From assembly GCA_017432285.1 (NCBI GenBank), contig JAFRJM010000006.1, positions 1 through 64,000 on the forward strand: a stretch of DNA of 64,000 nt. Reading direction: 5' to 3'. Position 1 is the first letter of the stretch, and each line of letters begins with the position of its first letter. This document shows, piece by piece, positions 46,359-54,838 of the stretch. The notes under the pieces are model-generated. The model ran no database searches. It worked only from the letters and a program-made list of their open reading frames with translations, and had not been told where the DNA came from. Both the position numbers and the translations under genes were made by a program. Origin of the DNA: Oscillospiraceae bacterium. GTDB lineage: Bacteria > Bacillota > Clostridia > Oscillospirales > Ruminococcaceae.

Positions 46359-47342
46359 TTAAAGGATGTACTGACCGACTTTGTAACTGTCAAGATTGTT
46401 GCGGATAAAATCTATCGTTTCCGCAAGACCCTGTTCAAATGTGTATTTGGGAGCCCAGCCGGTCATCGTGCGAAGCTTTGTGGCATCTCCAAGAAGGCGG
46501 TTGACTTCGCTCTTCTCAGGACGGAGGCGCTCTTCTTCGCAGACGATCTTGGCAGAAGGATTGATCTGTGCAATCAGCTCATTGGCGAGGTCGCCTATGG
46601 AGTGTTCCACGCCGGTGGCTATATTCAGTTCCTGTCCGATAGCTTCCTGACAGTCAGCGATCGCCATAAATCCGGCAGCTGTATCTTTGACATAGTTGAA
46701 ATCTCTTGTCGGGCTGAGTTTTCCAAGCTTTATCTCAGACTGTCCTGCGATAAGCTGAGAGATTATGGTAGGTATGACGGCTCTTCCGCTCTGACGAGGT
46801 CCAAAAGTATTAAACGGACGAACGATGGAGACAGGAAGATCAAAACTGCGGTAGAAGCTTTCAGCGAGTCTGTCCGCACCGATCTTCGTTGCAGAATACG
46901 GGCTCTGTCCCTGATAAGGATGCTTCTCATCGATAGGGACATAGATCGCAGTTCCGTACACTTCGCTGGTGGACGTCACCATGATCCTTTCTGTGCCAAG
47001 TTCTCTTGCCGCGTTAAGAACGTTAAGAGTTCCTTTTATATTTGTGTCGACATAACTGTCAGGGCTGTGATAACTAAAGGGGATAGCGACTAGAGCAGCC
47101 AGATGGTAGACTCTCTGCTGCCCACGCATAGCTGTTCTTACACCGTTAGGATCCCTGATGTCTCCGGAAAAGGTTTCGATCTCATTGCGGATCTCCGGAG
47201 AAAGCGTATCTATCCAGCCACAGCTGCCGAAAGAGTTATAGTAGCAGAACGCACGGACTTTTTCTCCGCGCTTGACCAGTTCTTCGGTAAGATGGCTTCC
47301 GATGAAACCGTCAGCACCGGTAACAAGTACAGTGTGAGCCAT
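46359..47342 (-). CDS. legB: NDP-N-acetylglucosamine 4,6-dehydratase (LegB-like)
   Basis: The 327-residue extended SDR makes a 4-keto-6-deoxy sugar nucleotide. It has TGADGFIGSHL, STSEVYGTA, the catalytic YSATK and RPFNTFGPRQSGRAVIPTII. This matches LegB rather than the pseudaminic PseB dehydratase. It starts 10 bases after the amidotransferase stop and precedes legC by 15 bases. Confidence 0.9.
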   Translation of the reverse strand: MAHTVLVTGADGFIGSHLTEELVKRGEKVRAFCYYNSFGSCGWIDTLSPEIRNEIETFSGDIRDPNGVRTAMRGQQRVYHLAALVAIPFSYHSPDSYVDTNIKGTLNVLNAARELGTERIMVTSTSEVYGTAIYVPIDEKHPYQGQSPYSATKIGADRLAESFYRSFDLPVSIVRPFNTFGPRQSGRAVIPTIISQLIAGQSEIKLGKLSPTRDFNYVKDTAAGFMAIADCQEAIGQELNIATGVEHSIGDLANELIAQINPSAKIVCEEERLRPEKSEVNRLLGDATKLRTMTGWAPKYTFEQGLAETIDFIRNNLDSYKVGQYIL

Positions 47343-47352
47343 GATATTCTCC

Positions 47353-48474
47353 TTATTCTTTCTCTGCCCAGATAGGCTCTTTCAGCTGCCACTCAAGGTT
47401 CTCATCCTGATAGAACAGATCACGGTTATAGAATTTGTCTATGACTTTCCAGAATTCCGTCTCGGTATATCCTGTGAATTCGCAGAAATCACGGACGCAC
47501 AGAGGATCCAGCTTACCGTCGCGTGCCTTGATGATCGGAAGAGCTTCTTCGCGTGTCATCATACCGTAGCGGATATAGCGTGCAGTGTAGTCTGTAGCTG
47601 CCGCGTGACCGAATTTGGGGTATTTGAGCCAGCTGTGAACGAGATATGCACGGCTGTCGATCTGGTCGAAGTTCTCAGCATGGTGTGTGCGGTCCCACTC
47701 GTGTGTGAGATCATGGAATCCGTGTCTCTTGGAGAGCTGATAGTTGTAGTAGCTGTTCCACGGGAAGAAATAACTCATGTAGAAAGGATCTAGACGGGCG
47801 AGTTCCTCTTTTGTCGGAGCCATGACAAGGCTCAGATCCTTCTCGGTGATGCCGTCGATGAGGAGGTCTTCCATCGGCATTCCCACTGCAACGCCGTTCT
47901 CGATCTGGTCTCTTGCAGAGTATGTCTCTTCATCTTCGTTTCCGCCGTACTCAAAGCTTACGTTCTCACCGTAGCAGAGCATCATGGTGTTGAACTTGAG
48001 TGCCATGTGGAGCGGATAGGTATAGATAAGGCGGTCCACATACCATGTGGGTTTGCCGTATTTTTCAAAGAAATGGCGCATCAGTATCTTCTGGACCTTA
48101 ATGTTCGGCTTGCAGCTGATGAGCGTGCAGCTGAATTCCTCGCTGATGTTCTTAAGGTTATGGATACCTGCATCTGTCATCGGGAAGTTATCCTCAACTG
48201 TGAAGAGGATGGGGTTCATGTGATAGACTTCCTTGAGCATGTATACCTGATAATGGCTGTCCTTGCCTCCGGAAACTGCTACTGCGCAGTCATATCCTCC
48301 GGGTCCGTTGCAGCCGCGATATTTGTCACAAAGGGCAGCGAACTCGCGCTCTCTTGCAGCCCAGTCTACCTGAGAACGGTGCTCATAGTGCCTGCATGCG
48401 CTGCAGACGCCTTCTTCGTCGAATGTGATGCCGGGTCTGGTGTCTGGCATGGTGCATTTTTTGCAATATTTCAT
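47353..48474 (-). CDS. N-acetyl sugar amidotransferase (PseA/WbpG family)
   Basis: This 373-residue protein has an N-terminal zinc site (CKKCTMPDTRPG and CSACRHYE), the PP-loop AVSGGKDSHYQVY and a long conserved C-terminal region with WYVDRLIYTYP and YGENVSFEYGG. PseA/WbpG proteins convert an acetamido group into an acetamidino group, using ammonia and ATP. It implies an amidino-modified nonulosonic acid. WbpG-type enzymes use HisH/HisF-like partners; no such genes lie in the window. Confidence 0.88.
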   Translation of the reverse strand: MKYCKKCTMPDTRPGITFDEEGVCSACRHYEHRSQVDWAAREREFAALCDKYRGCNGPGGYDCAVAVSGGKDSHYQVYMLKEVYHMNPILFTVEDNFPMTDAGIHNLKNISEEFSCTLISCKPNIKVQKILMRHFFEKYGKPTWYVDRLIYTYPLHMALKFNTMMLCYGENVSFEYGGNEDEETYSARDQIENGVAVGMPMEDLLIDGITEKDLSLVMAPTKEELARLDPFYMSYFFPWNSYYNYQLSKRHGFHDLTHEWDRTHHAENFDQIDSRAYLVHSWLKYPKFGHAAATDYTARYIRYGMMTREEALPIIKARDGKLDPLCVRDFCEFTGYTETEFWKVIDKFYNRDLFYQDENLEWQLKEPIWAEKE

Positions 48475-48497
48475 AATGGTTCCTCCAAAATATGATC

Positions 48498-49514
48498 TTA
48501 TTGTAGATTCGGCCGGTCTTGGTCTCCGTCTGCTTTGAAGAGCACAAAATGGTCCGAAGTGTTCGTGAAGTAATAGTATTCTGTATTCTCATACAGAGGC
48601 GGTGTCAGATAATTGGGAATTATCGCTTTGCTTGTTTCTGTTCTTTCGGTGAGCCCTGCTGCATTCCATATATCCGGCGGGATCCCTACATTGTAACAGT
48701 CCATATATTCAGCGTTGAAACTGTTCATCAGCTCATCAAGGGCATATCCCATACGCGGAATGACCGAAGAAGGTCCTATATAATCCACGATCCTGAGTAC
48801 CGGGATCTCACCTTCCTCACCGCTTGCAACTGCTCTTGTTACCAGATAAGCAAGATGATTCTTGCCTTCTCTGACAGACCAGACGTCATAATCCTGATGC
48901 GGGAAATGGAAATACCTGCGTTTTAGATACCAGGGATCTTTTCTTGGAACGGTATCTGTTTCCGGGAAGGGAAGACGGTCTATCTGTTTTTCTCTGACTT
49001 TTTTAAGAGTGAGATCTCCTTCAGCAGGGAGACGTTCGAGCGTTTCCGGTCTGCATAGTTTGTACTCGCTCAGGGCATCTTTTTCTGCGATCCTGTAGTA
49101 ATGGGAGATACGTTCAGCAGTCCATCCAAGGAATCTGTACAGGTTCAGCGTGTTTTCCCTTATGTTGTTGCAGGCTACCACGTTGGCATTTGTCAGTTTT
49201 CCAAGTTCAGCCATGAGTCGGATTCCGATACCGGAGTAATCTTTCCTTGCCACGAAGACACTTGCCCAGATATCCGGGTCATCATATCGGTTCGTCAGGA
49301 TATATCCGCAGACTGCAGCATACTTGCCTTCAAGCTCTGCGATGGCGAACTGCAGTCCGTTTGTCCGGTAGTAGAAGTCAAAATACTCAGGGCGGTTGAT
49401 AAGCGGAAGACACCAGTCAAAGTTCTCATTGATGAAATTGATCACAAGATCTCTTTCTTCCTTTCTGGCCAGCCGGAAAACAGGAGCAGTTTTTTTTGCT
49501 TTCTTCGTTTCCAC
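48498..49514 (-). CDS. GNAT-fold protein of the nonulosonate operon
   Basis: This 338-residue protein has a GNAT-like N-terminal half (ASVFVARKDYSGIGIRLMAELGKL with the acetyl-CoA loop, then NTLNLYRFLGW) and a second half of similar fold ending in YYFTNTSDHFVLFKAD. Related proteins occur in polysaccharide and nonulosonate clusters beside the PseA-type amidotransferase. The usual legionaminic N-acetyltransferase (LegH, hexapeptide type) is not in the cluster, so this may perform the acetylation, but this is inference. It is the first gene of the operon. Confidence 0.72.
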   Translation of the reverse strand: METKKAKKTAPVFRLARKEERDLVINFINENFDWCLPLINRPEYFDFYYRTNGLQFAIAELEGKYAAVCGYILTNRYDDPDIWASVFVARKDYSGIGIRLMAELGKLTNANVVACNNIRENTLNLYRFLGWTAERISHYYRIAEKDALSEYKLCRPETLERLPAEGDLTLKKVREKQIDRLPFPETDTVPRKDPWYLKRRYFHFPHQDYDVWSVREGKNHLAYLVTRAVASGEEGEIPVLRIVDYIGPSSVIPRMGYALDELMNSFNAEYMDCYNVGIPPDIWNAAGLTERTETSKAIIPNYLTPPLYENTEYYYFTNTSDHFVLFKADGDQDRPNLQ

Positions 49515-49628
49515 GATATCACCCCATCATAATAATGTATGTATTATGTTCCAAAACGGGCTGTATCACAAATCAAAATGCAGAAATATGTCAAATAATA
49601 TACATAGTATAGCATAAATGTTCAGTAA

Positions 49629-49658
49629 TTGAGACATAAAAATACAGGTACATATAAT
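49629..49658 (+). promoter_or_regulatory. Promoter of prmA operon
   Basis: TTGAGA (49629-49634), 18-bp spacer, TATAAT (49653-49658). Predicted start near 49665, compatible with the chosen prmA start. Confidence 0.65.
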
Positions 49659-49695
49659 GTATAATAAATGTAAAGACAAGAGGGGGGGCTTTCAG

Positions 49696-50622
49696 ATGGC
49701 ATATTATGACCTGACCGTAACACTGGACCGACCGTTCCTTGATACTGTGGCGGAATATGCTTCGTCATTCGATACGTCCGGTCTGTATATCGAGGATCTT
49801 TCAGAGATCGAGGATATTCTGGGTTATTCGTCGAATTACGATTATATAGATGAGAGCCTCATAGATAGTGATAAAGCCACTGCAGTGATACATATTTATC
49901 CATCGGACAAGGATGATGCAGATAGGATGAAAGAAGATCTGCAAAGGTTTTGTTCAGAAAAAAGTATTCCTGCCAGGGTCCTGCTTGAGGAAAAAGAAGA
50001 GGAGAAGTGGGAGGAAAGCTGGCAGGAAAGGTATGAAAAGGTCGTAGCCGGGAAGTTTGAAGTCCTCCCGTATTGGGAGGAGTACTCTGGGCAGGGGCTC
50101 ATTCCTCTCAGGATAGATACTTCAGAGGCATATGGGTCCGGTCAGAGCATAAACACTCAGCTGTGCCTCGAAGCGGTTTCTGAAATAGATCTGACAGGGA
50201 TGAAGGTCCTCGATATGGGGACTGGGACCGGGATTTTGGGAATCGCAGCTCTTCTGTCCGGCGCAGAAAGTGTACTTGGGCTGGACATCGATCCGTTCTC
50301 CATTGAGAACTCAAAGGAGAATGCGGATAATAACGGTGTAGGCGACAGGTTTGATGCCGTGATGCGCACATCCAGAACAACTGACAGACTTTCAACAGAT
50401 TTTGATGCCGTTTTTGCCCATATCACTGCTGATGTGATAATCGACGATGGGGAGCTGTATCATAGTTTGCTGAAAGAAGGCGGTGTATTCCTTGGCGGAG
50501 GGATAATATCTGAAAGGAAGGAAGAGGTCACTGCCGAGTTGGAAAAGATAGGTTTCAGGGACTTCAAATACTATGAGTGCGCAGAGTGGGTAACTCTCGT
50601 GTGCAGAAGAGGCGAGGGATGA
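49696..50622 (+). CDS. prmA: Ribosomal protein L11 methyltransferase
   Basis: The enzyme methylates ribosomal protein L11. The 308-residue protein has an N-terminal L11-binding region (MAYYDLTVTLDRP) and a C-terminal SAM domain with VLDMGTGTGILGIAALLSGAESVLGLDID. ATG 49696 lies behind a G-rich ribosome site; an earlier in-frame ATG at 49657 overlaps the promoter. The end overlaps the flavodoxin start (ATGA). Confidence 0.93.
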   Translation: MAYYDLTVTLDRPFLDTVAEYASSFDTSGLYIEDLSEIEDILGYSSNYDYIDESLIDSDKATAVIHIYPSDKDDADRMKEDLQRFCSEKSIPARVLLEEKEEEKWEESWQERYEKVVAGKFEVLPYWEEYSGQGLIPLRIDTSEAYGSGQSINTQLCLEAVSEIDLTGMKVLDMGTGTGILGIAALLSGAESVLGLDIDPFSIENSKENADNNGVGDRFDAVMRTSRTTDRLSTDFDAVFAHITADVIIDDGELYHSLLKEGGVFLGGGIISERKEEVTAELEKIGFRDFKYYECAEWVTLVCRRGEG

Positions 50623-51113
50623 GAACTGTTATCGTTTATTATTCTCTGACAGGAAATTGTCAGGATACTGCAGAGAAGATAGCTGAAAATATCGGGGCAG
50701 ATCTTCTCAGGATCGAACCGGTTAAAGAGATCCCCAAATCAGGAGCGATAAAGTTCCTTTGGGGCGGAAAGAGTGCAGTCATGGGCGAGAGGCCTAAGCT
50801 ACTGCCATATTCTTTCAATGCGGATCAGTATGATACTGTGATACTCGGATGTCCTGTATGGGCCAGCAATCCGGCGCCTCCAATGAAAACATTTATCCAC
50901 GACAATTCAGATAGTCTCAGCGACAAAAATATCGTCGCTTTCCTCTGTTTCAGCGGTGGCGGAGCGGATAAGGCTTTAGTTAAAACAGAGAAGCTTTTGG
51001 GCAAAAGATTGGCAGCTTCCATTGTGTTGGTTGATCCCAAGGATAAACCGGAAGCAGAGAAGACAGACAAAATAGATAGTTTTTGCAGAACTATACAGGA
51101 TCTGGAGAAATAG
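50619..51113 (+). CDS. Flavodoxin family protein
   Basis: This 164-residue flavodoxin-fold protein starts at MRTVIVYYSLTGNCQDTA with the FMN phosphate loop SLTGN. GCPVWASNPAPPMKTF and FLCFSGGGADKA form the flavin-binding loops. It may carry electrons or act as an NAD(P)H:flavin oxidoreductase. ATG 50619 overlaps the prmA stop, so translation is coupled. Confidence 0.88.
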   Translation: MRTVIVYYSLTGNCQDTAEKIAENIGADLLRIEPVKEIPKSGAIKFLWGGKSAVMGERPKLLPYSFNADQYDTVILGCPVWASNPAPPMKTFIHDNSDSLSDKNIVAFLCFSGGGADKALVKTEKLLGKRLAASIVLVDPKDKPEAEKTDKIDSFCRTIQDLEK

Positions 51114-51114
51114 A

Positions 51115-51804
51115 ATGGCTATTCCGGAATACTTCATGAATTGTTTCAGTGATGGCAGGCTCCGTCCGTCTTTTCTTATGGGTCTTTCGGCAGAAAGGCA
51201 GCGGGAGATAATGGACAAAGCATCCTGGAGATCATATTCAAAAGGAAGTTATCTGTTTGCAGAAGAGGAACCTGTTGACGGAATATATATCATTCTGAGC
51301 GGAAGGGTTAAGCTCAGTACCTGGGACAGCGAGGGACGGGAACAGATCATCGGTATCTTCTCCGAATCAGATACCATATGGGAAGGCGTCTTCATGGATG
51401 GGAGCAGATATCCGTATAATGCCGTCTGCCTTACTGATGTCGACTGCTGCAAACTTCTGATCAGAGATCTTGAGGATGTCATGAAAGATCCGTCTGTATC
51501 GCTGAAGATAATCGCTCTGCTAAGCAGAAAACTGCACGATGCAAATGATAGGGTACTGCTTCTTTCAACAAGTTCTCCAAAAGCCCGTCTGGCAGGATTC
51601 CTGCTCAACAGAAGCAGGCACACAAGCAGCGACACTGTCGTGCTGAGGCTGGATGATATCGCTGCAAGTATCCAGCTGAGGCCAGAGACCGTGAGCAGAA
51701 GGATAAAGGAGATGGAGAAAGAGGGACTGCTTGAGAAAGTAGGACAGAGCAGCATCATGATAAAAGACAGAGCAAAGCTCGAAGCAGTATATTCTGAAGG
51801 GTAG
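51115..51804 (+). CDS. Crp/Fnr-family regulator with FNR-type recognition helix
   Basis: This 229-residue regulator has a cyclic-nucleotide-binding-like domain (residues about 30-125) and a C-terminal winged helix with SIQLRPETVSRRIKEMEKEG. The recognition helix has Glu191, Ser194 and Arg195, the ExxSR pattern of FNR, so TTGAT-N4-ATCAA sites are expected. An FNR box lies 52 bp after its stop, before the SUF operon. It lacks the N-terminal cysteine cluster of E. coli FNR; its cysteines are C10, C105, C111 and C112. What it senses is open. It begins one base after the flavodoxin stop. Confidence 0.88.
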   Translation: MAIPEYFMNCFSDGRLRPSFLMGLSAERQREIMDKASWRSYSKGSYLFAEEEPVDGIYIILSGRVKLSTWDSEGREQIIGIFSESDTIWEGVFMDGSRYPYNAVCLTDVDCCKLLIRDLEDVMKDPSVSLKIIALLSRKLHDANDRVLLLSTSSPKARLAGFLLNRSRHTSSDTVVLRLDDIAASIQLRPETVSRRIKEMEKEGLLEKVGQSSIMIKDRAKLEAVYSEG

Positions 51805-51820
51805 CCTATACAAATCATAA

Positions 51821-51847
51821 AAAGCCTGGAAACAGGCTTTTCTTTTT
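51821..51847 (+). terminator. Intrinsic terminator after the Crp/Fnr gene
   Basis: AAAGCCTG, GAAA loop, CAGGCTTT, then TCTTTTT. Confidence 0.85.
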
Positions 51848-51851
51848 ACTT

Positions 51852-51873
51852 AAAATTGATTACAATCAATTTT
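51852..51873. promoter_or_regulatory. FNR box before the minimal SUF operon
   Basis: AAAATTGATT and AATCAATTTT form perfect 10-bp arms around AC. Inside lies an exact FNR consensus TTGAT (51856-51860), four bases, ATCAA (51865-51869). A possible promoter (TTGTTA at 51874-51879, TATCTA at 51897-51902) would place the box near -42 to -46, the usual position for class II activation. The regulator encoded just upstream has the matching recognition helix. Confidence 0.75.
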
Positions 51874-51938
51874 TGTTAGACGTAAGTCGGATATCATATC
51901 TATGGTAAAAAGAAAACCAATTATCGGAGGTCCAGCTA

Positions 51939-52670
51939 ATGCTTGAACTGAAAAACGTATCTTTTGGAGTAGATGATACTGAAGGCGCGAAAGAGATCAT
52001 TCGCGACATCAGTTTCGAAGTTCCAACAAATAAAATGGTAGTCATAACAGGTCCGAACGGCGGGGGAAAATCCACACTTGCAAAGCTCATAGCCGGAATC
52101 GAGTGGCCCAGTGAAGGAAAGATCTTCTTTGAAGGACAAGACATCACATATATGCCTGTTACCGAAAGAGCGAATCTAGGGATAGGCTATGCATTTCAGA
52201 CTCCTGTCAAATTCAAGGGGATACAGGTTCTTGATCTTCTTCGTATAGCTTCCGGAAAGAAAATACCTCTGGCTGAGGCATGTGAATATCTGTCAGCTGT
52301 AGGCCTCTGCGCTAAGGACTATATCGGAAGAGAAGTAAATGCCAGTCTGTCTGGCGGTGAGCTTAAAAGGATAGAAATAGCTACAGTTTTGGCCAAAGGA
52401 TCAAAGCTTTCTATCTTCGATGAACCTGAAGCAGGCATAGATCTGTGGAGTTTCCAGAATCTGATCGAGGTATTTGAGAAGATGCGGGCTCACATAGAAG
52501 ACAGTTCCATCGTCATCATCTCGCATCAGGAAAGGATCCTGAATATTGCAGATGAGATCATAGTCCTCAAAGACGGAAAAGTGACAGCCAAAGGTCCTAA
52601 GGAAGAGATCCTCCCCGGCCTGATAGGTACATCATCTGCAGTCGGTGCCTGCAGGATGATAGAACAGTGA
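51939..52670 (+). CDS. sufC: SufC-type Fe-S assembly ATPase (minimal SUF)
   Basis: This 243-residue ABC ATPase of Fe-S cluster assembly has Walker A GPNGGGKST, the signature SLSGGELKR, and the SufC-like IFDEPEAGIDLWSF segment. It is paired with a single SufB/SufD-like scaffold gene as in the minimal SUF (SmsCB) systems of anaerobes. It would power cluster building on the scaffold. The operon has no SufS, SufU or SufE. Confidence 0.88.
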   Translation: MLELKNVSFGVDDTEGAKEIIRDISFEVPTNKMVVITGPNGGGKSTLAKLIAGIEWPSEGKIFFEGQDITYMPVTERANLGIGYAFQTPVKFKGIQVLDLLRIASGKKIPLAEACEYLSAVGLCAKDYIGREVNASLSGGELKRIEIATVLAKGSKLSIFDEPEAGIDLWSFQNLIEVFEKMRAHIEDSSIVIISHQERILNIADEIIVLKDGKVTAKGPKEEILPGLIGTSSAVGACRMIEQ

Positions 52671-52686
52671 GAAAGGAGCGGAGAAT

Positions 52687-53613
52687 ATGATACAGCTTGA
52701 TGAGACCCAGAAAAGGATTTTAAGAGAAGTCGCAGATCTTCATAAGGTACCAGAAGGAGCATACAACATCCGTTCCGATGGGAAATCGATTGGAAGAGAA
52801 TCTACAGAAAATATAGAGATAATCCCGAGAGAAGACGGAAAAGGACTGACTATCAAGATCAAGCCCGGAACAAAGCACGAGAGTGTTCATATCCCCGTTG
52901 TTATGACTAAGAGCGGTCTTACGGAAGTTGTTTATAATGATTTTCTTATAGGGGATGACGTTGATGTTGTCATCGTTGCCGGATGCGGGATAGATAACTG
53001 CGGTCCTAAGGATTCGCAGCATGATGGTATCCACAGATTTCAGGTAGGAAAAAGGGCTAAGGTCAAATATGTCGAGAAACACTACGGATCCGGTGACGGA
53101 GCAGGAAAACGCATCCTGAATCCTGTGACAGAAGTTACTATGGATGAGGACAGCTACATGGAGATGGAGATGGTCCAGATCAAGGGTGTAAACGATACGG
53201 ACCGTAAATCTACCGCAGATCTTGCAAAAGGCGCAAAACTCATCGTCCGCGAGCGTCTGATGACACATGATGATCAGAAAGCATACAGCAGCTATGTCGT
53301 AAATCTTAATGGTGAAGGATCAAGCGCGGATGTAGTATCAAGATCCGTTGCTAGAGACGATTCATATCAGCAATTCGCTGCCAAAATCGTAGGAAACGCT
53401 CCATGCAGTGGCCATACAGAATGTGATTCCATTATTATGGACAACGGGAGGATCCTTGCTATCCCAGGACTTGAGGCAAATGATCTTGATGCAGCTCTTG
53501 TGCATGAGGCGGCTATCGGAAAGATAGCAGGAGAGCAGATCATGAAGCTTATGACGCTTGGCCTTACGGAACTTGAGGCTGAAGAGCAGATAATCGATGG
53601 TTTCTTACGCTGA
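52687..53613 (+). CDS. sufB: SufB/SufD-type scaffold (minimal SUF)
   Basis: This 308-residue SUF scaffold protein is shorter than SufB and SufD, as expected for SmsB-type proteins. GCGIDNCG in the middle and the conserved C-terminal region NAPCSGHTECDSIIMDNGRILAIPGL with Glu and His residues are diagnostic of the SufB/D core. It assembles Fe-S clusters with the preceding ATPase. An extended set of acidic residues fills the central beta-helix. Confidence 0.88.
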   Translation: MIQLDETQKRILREVADLHKVPEGAYNIRSDGKSIGRESTENIEIIPREDGKGLTIKIKPGTKHESVHIPVVMTKSGLTEVVYNDFLIGDDVDVVIVAGCGIDNCGPKDSQHDGIHRFQVGKRAKVKYVEKHYGSGDGAGKRILNPVTEVTMDEDSYMEMEMVQIKGVNDTDRKSTADLAKGAKLIVRERLMTHDDQKAYSSYVVNLNGEGSSADVVSRSVARDDSYQQFAAKIVGNAPCSGHTECDSIIMDNGRILAIPGLEANDLDAALVHEAAIGKIAGEQIMKLMTLGLTELEAEEQIIDGFLR

Positions 53614-53624
53614 GGAGAAATGCC

Positions 53625-53846
53625 ATGAAAAATAAAACAGTATTCGTTACTGGTGAAGACGTAATTACGGAGATGATCACCAAATATCCCGAAGCAGAGA
53701 AAGTCCTGATAGAGTCCGGAATGCATTGTCTTGGCTGTTTCAGTGCCGGATTTGAAACACTGAGAGAAGCCTGTCTGGTTCATGGACTGGATCCTGTTGA
53801 GATCCTTGAGAAGGTGAACAGTGCCCTCGAGGAAGCCAGAAGCTGA
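53625..53846 (+). CDS. DUF1858 protein with a CxxC motif
   Basis: This 73-residue DUF1858-type protein has the CLGC motif in SGMHCLGCFSAGFETL. Such small proteins are linked to hybrid-cluster and Fe-S proteins and may bind a cluster or metal. It follows the scaffold gene by 11 bp with a GGAG-type site, so it is probably the third gene of the SUF operon. Confidence 0.82.
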   Translation: MKNKTVFVTGEDVITEMITKYPEAEKVLIESGMHCLGCFSAGFETLREACLVHGLDPVEILEKVNSALEEARS

Positions 53847-53865
53847 CATTTAAACCCCCAAAAAT

Positions 53866-53900
53866 ACAGATCTCTGATGTCATATCAGAGGTCTGTTTTT
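53866..53900 (+). terminator. Intrinsic terminator after the SUF operon
   Basis: ACAGATCTCTGAT pairs with ATCAGAGGTCTGT (one mismatch) and is followed by TTTTT. Confidence 0.85.
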
Positions 53901-53994
53901 GTGCTTGGGAATATTGCAGGAAGCAAAAGAAACTGTGATAATGGTATTGTGGTATTTTGCGGTTCGAGGCAAAACACAGAAGAGGTTTTATTGT

Positions 53995-54822
53995 ATGGTT
54001 CGCTTCAAGAATGACAATCTGGATCTGACTGCTATCGCAGACAGCGGTCAGTGTTTCCGTTGGAAAGAGACTGAAGACGGATACAGGGTAATTGCGTTTG
54101 GAAAAGTACTGTATATCAGCAGTGATCCTGAAACAAAAGAGATCTGCCTTGATTGCAGCGAACAGGAGTTCGAAGAAATCTGGAGAGAGTATCTGGATAT
54201 TGATACGGATTATGCGGAGATAATAGGGAGGATACCTGAGACTGATCTGTACCTTAAAGCAGCAGCGGAGTGCGGTTGCGGGATCAGGATCTTGAGGCAG
54301 GATCCCTGGGAAACGCTGATAACCTTCATTATCTCTCAGAGAAAGAACATCCCGGCTATCAAACAGGCGGTTGAGAAGATATGTGCTGCAGCAGGACAGC
54401 CTATAGGCTGCTGTAAAGGCGAAAAGCTTTACGCGTTTCCTTCTCCTGCTGAATTGGCCTCTTTATCCCTTGAAGATCTTACAAAATGCAGTCTGGGCTA
54501 CAGAGCCAAGTACATTCAGGCTACAGCAGATGCTTTTGCCAACGGCGGAGCCAGTACAGAAGCACTTGCAGCTATGAGCGATGATGATCTTTTCAATGCT
54601 CTATGCAGTTTTTACGGTGTCGGGAAGAAAGTAGCGTTCTGTACTATGCTGTTTGGGTTTCACAGGATGGATTCTTTCCCGATGGATGTTTGGATGAACC
54701 GCGTTGCAGAAAAAAGATATTCCGGTGAGATACCGATGGAGCATTATTCGCCATGGGGCGGAGTGATGCAGCAGTACATGTTCGCATATGAAAGAAAACT
54801 TGCTATGGATGGCGAGGAATGA
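53995..54822 (+). CDS. 8-oxoguanine DNA glycosylase (OGG type)
   Basis: The enzyme excises oxidised guanine and nicks DNA. The 275-residue protein has the N-terminal OGG domain (SGQCFRW) and a HhH-GPD region with GVGKKVAFCTMLFGF containing the catalytic Lys and FPMDVWM with the catalytic Asp. ATG 53995 follows AGAGG; the earlier in-frame ATGs lack a ribosome site. It stands alone between the SUF operon and the paralogous membrane genes, 16 bp before the first of these. Confidence 0.9.
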   Translation: MVRFKNDNLDLTAIADSGQCFRWKETEDGYRVIAFGKVLYISSDPETKEICLDCSEQEFEEIWREYLDIDTDYAEIIGRIPETDLYLKAAAECGCGIRILRQDPWETLITFIISQRKNIPAIKQAVEKICAAAGQPIGCCKGEKLYAFPSPAELASLSLEDLTKCSLGYRAKYIQATADAFANGGASTEALAAMSDDDLFNALCSFYGVGKKVAFCTMLFGFHRMDSFPMDVWMNRVAEKRYSGEIPMEHYSPWGGVMQQYMFAYERKLAMDGEE

Positions 54823-54838
54823 TATGGGGTAAATGTAT

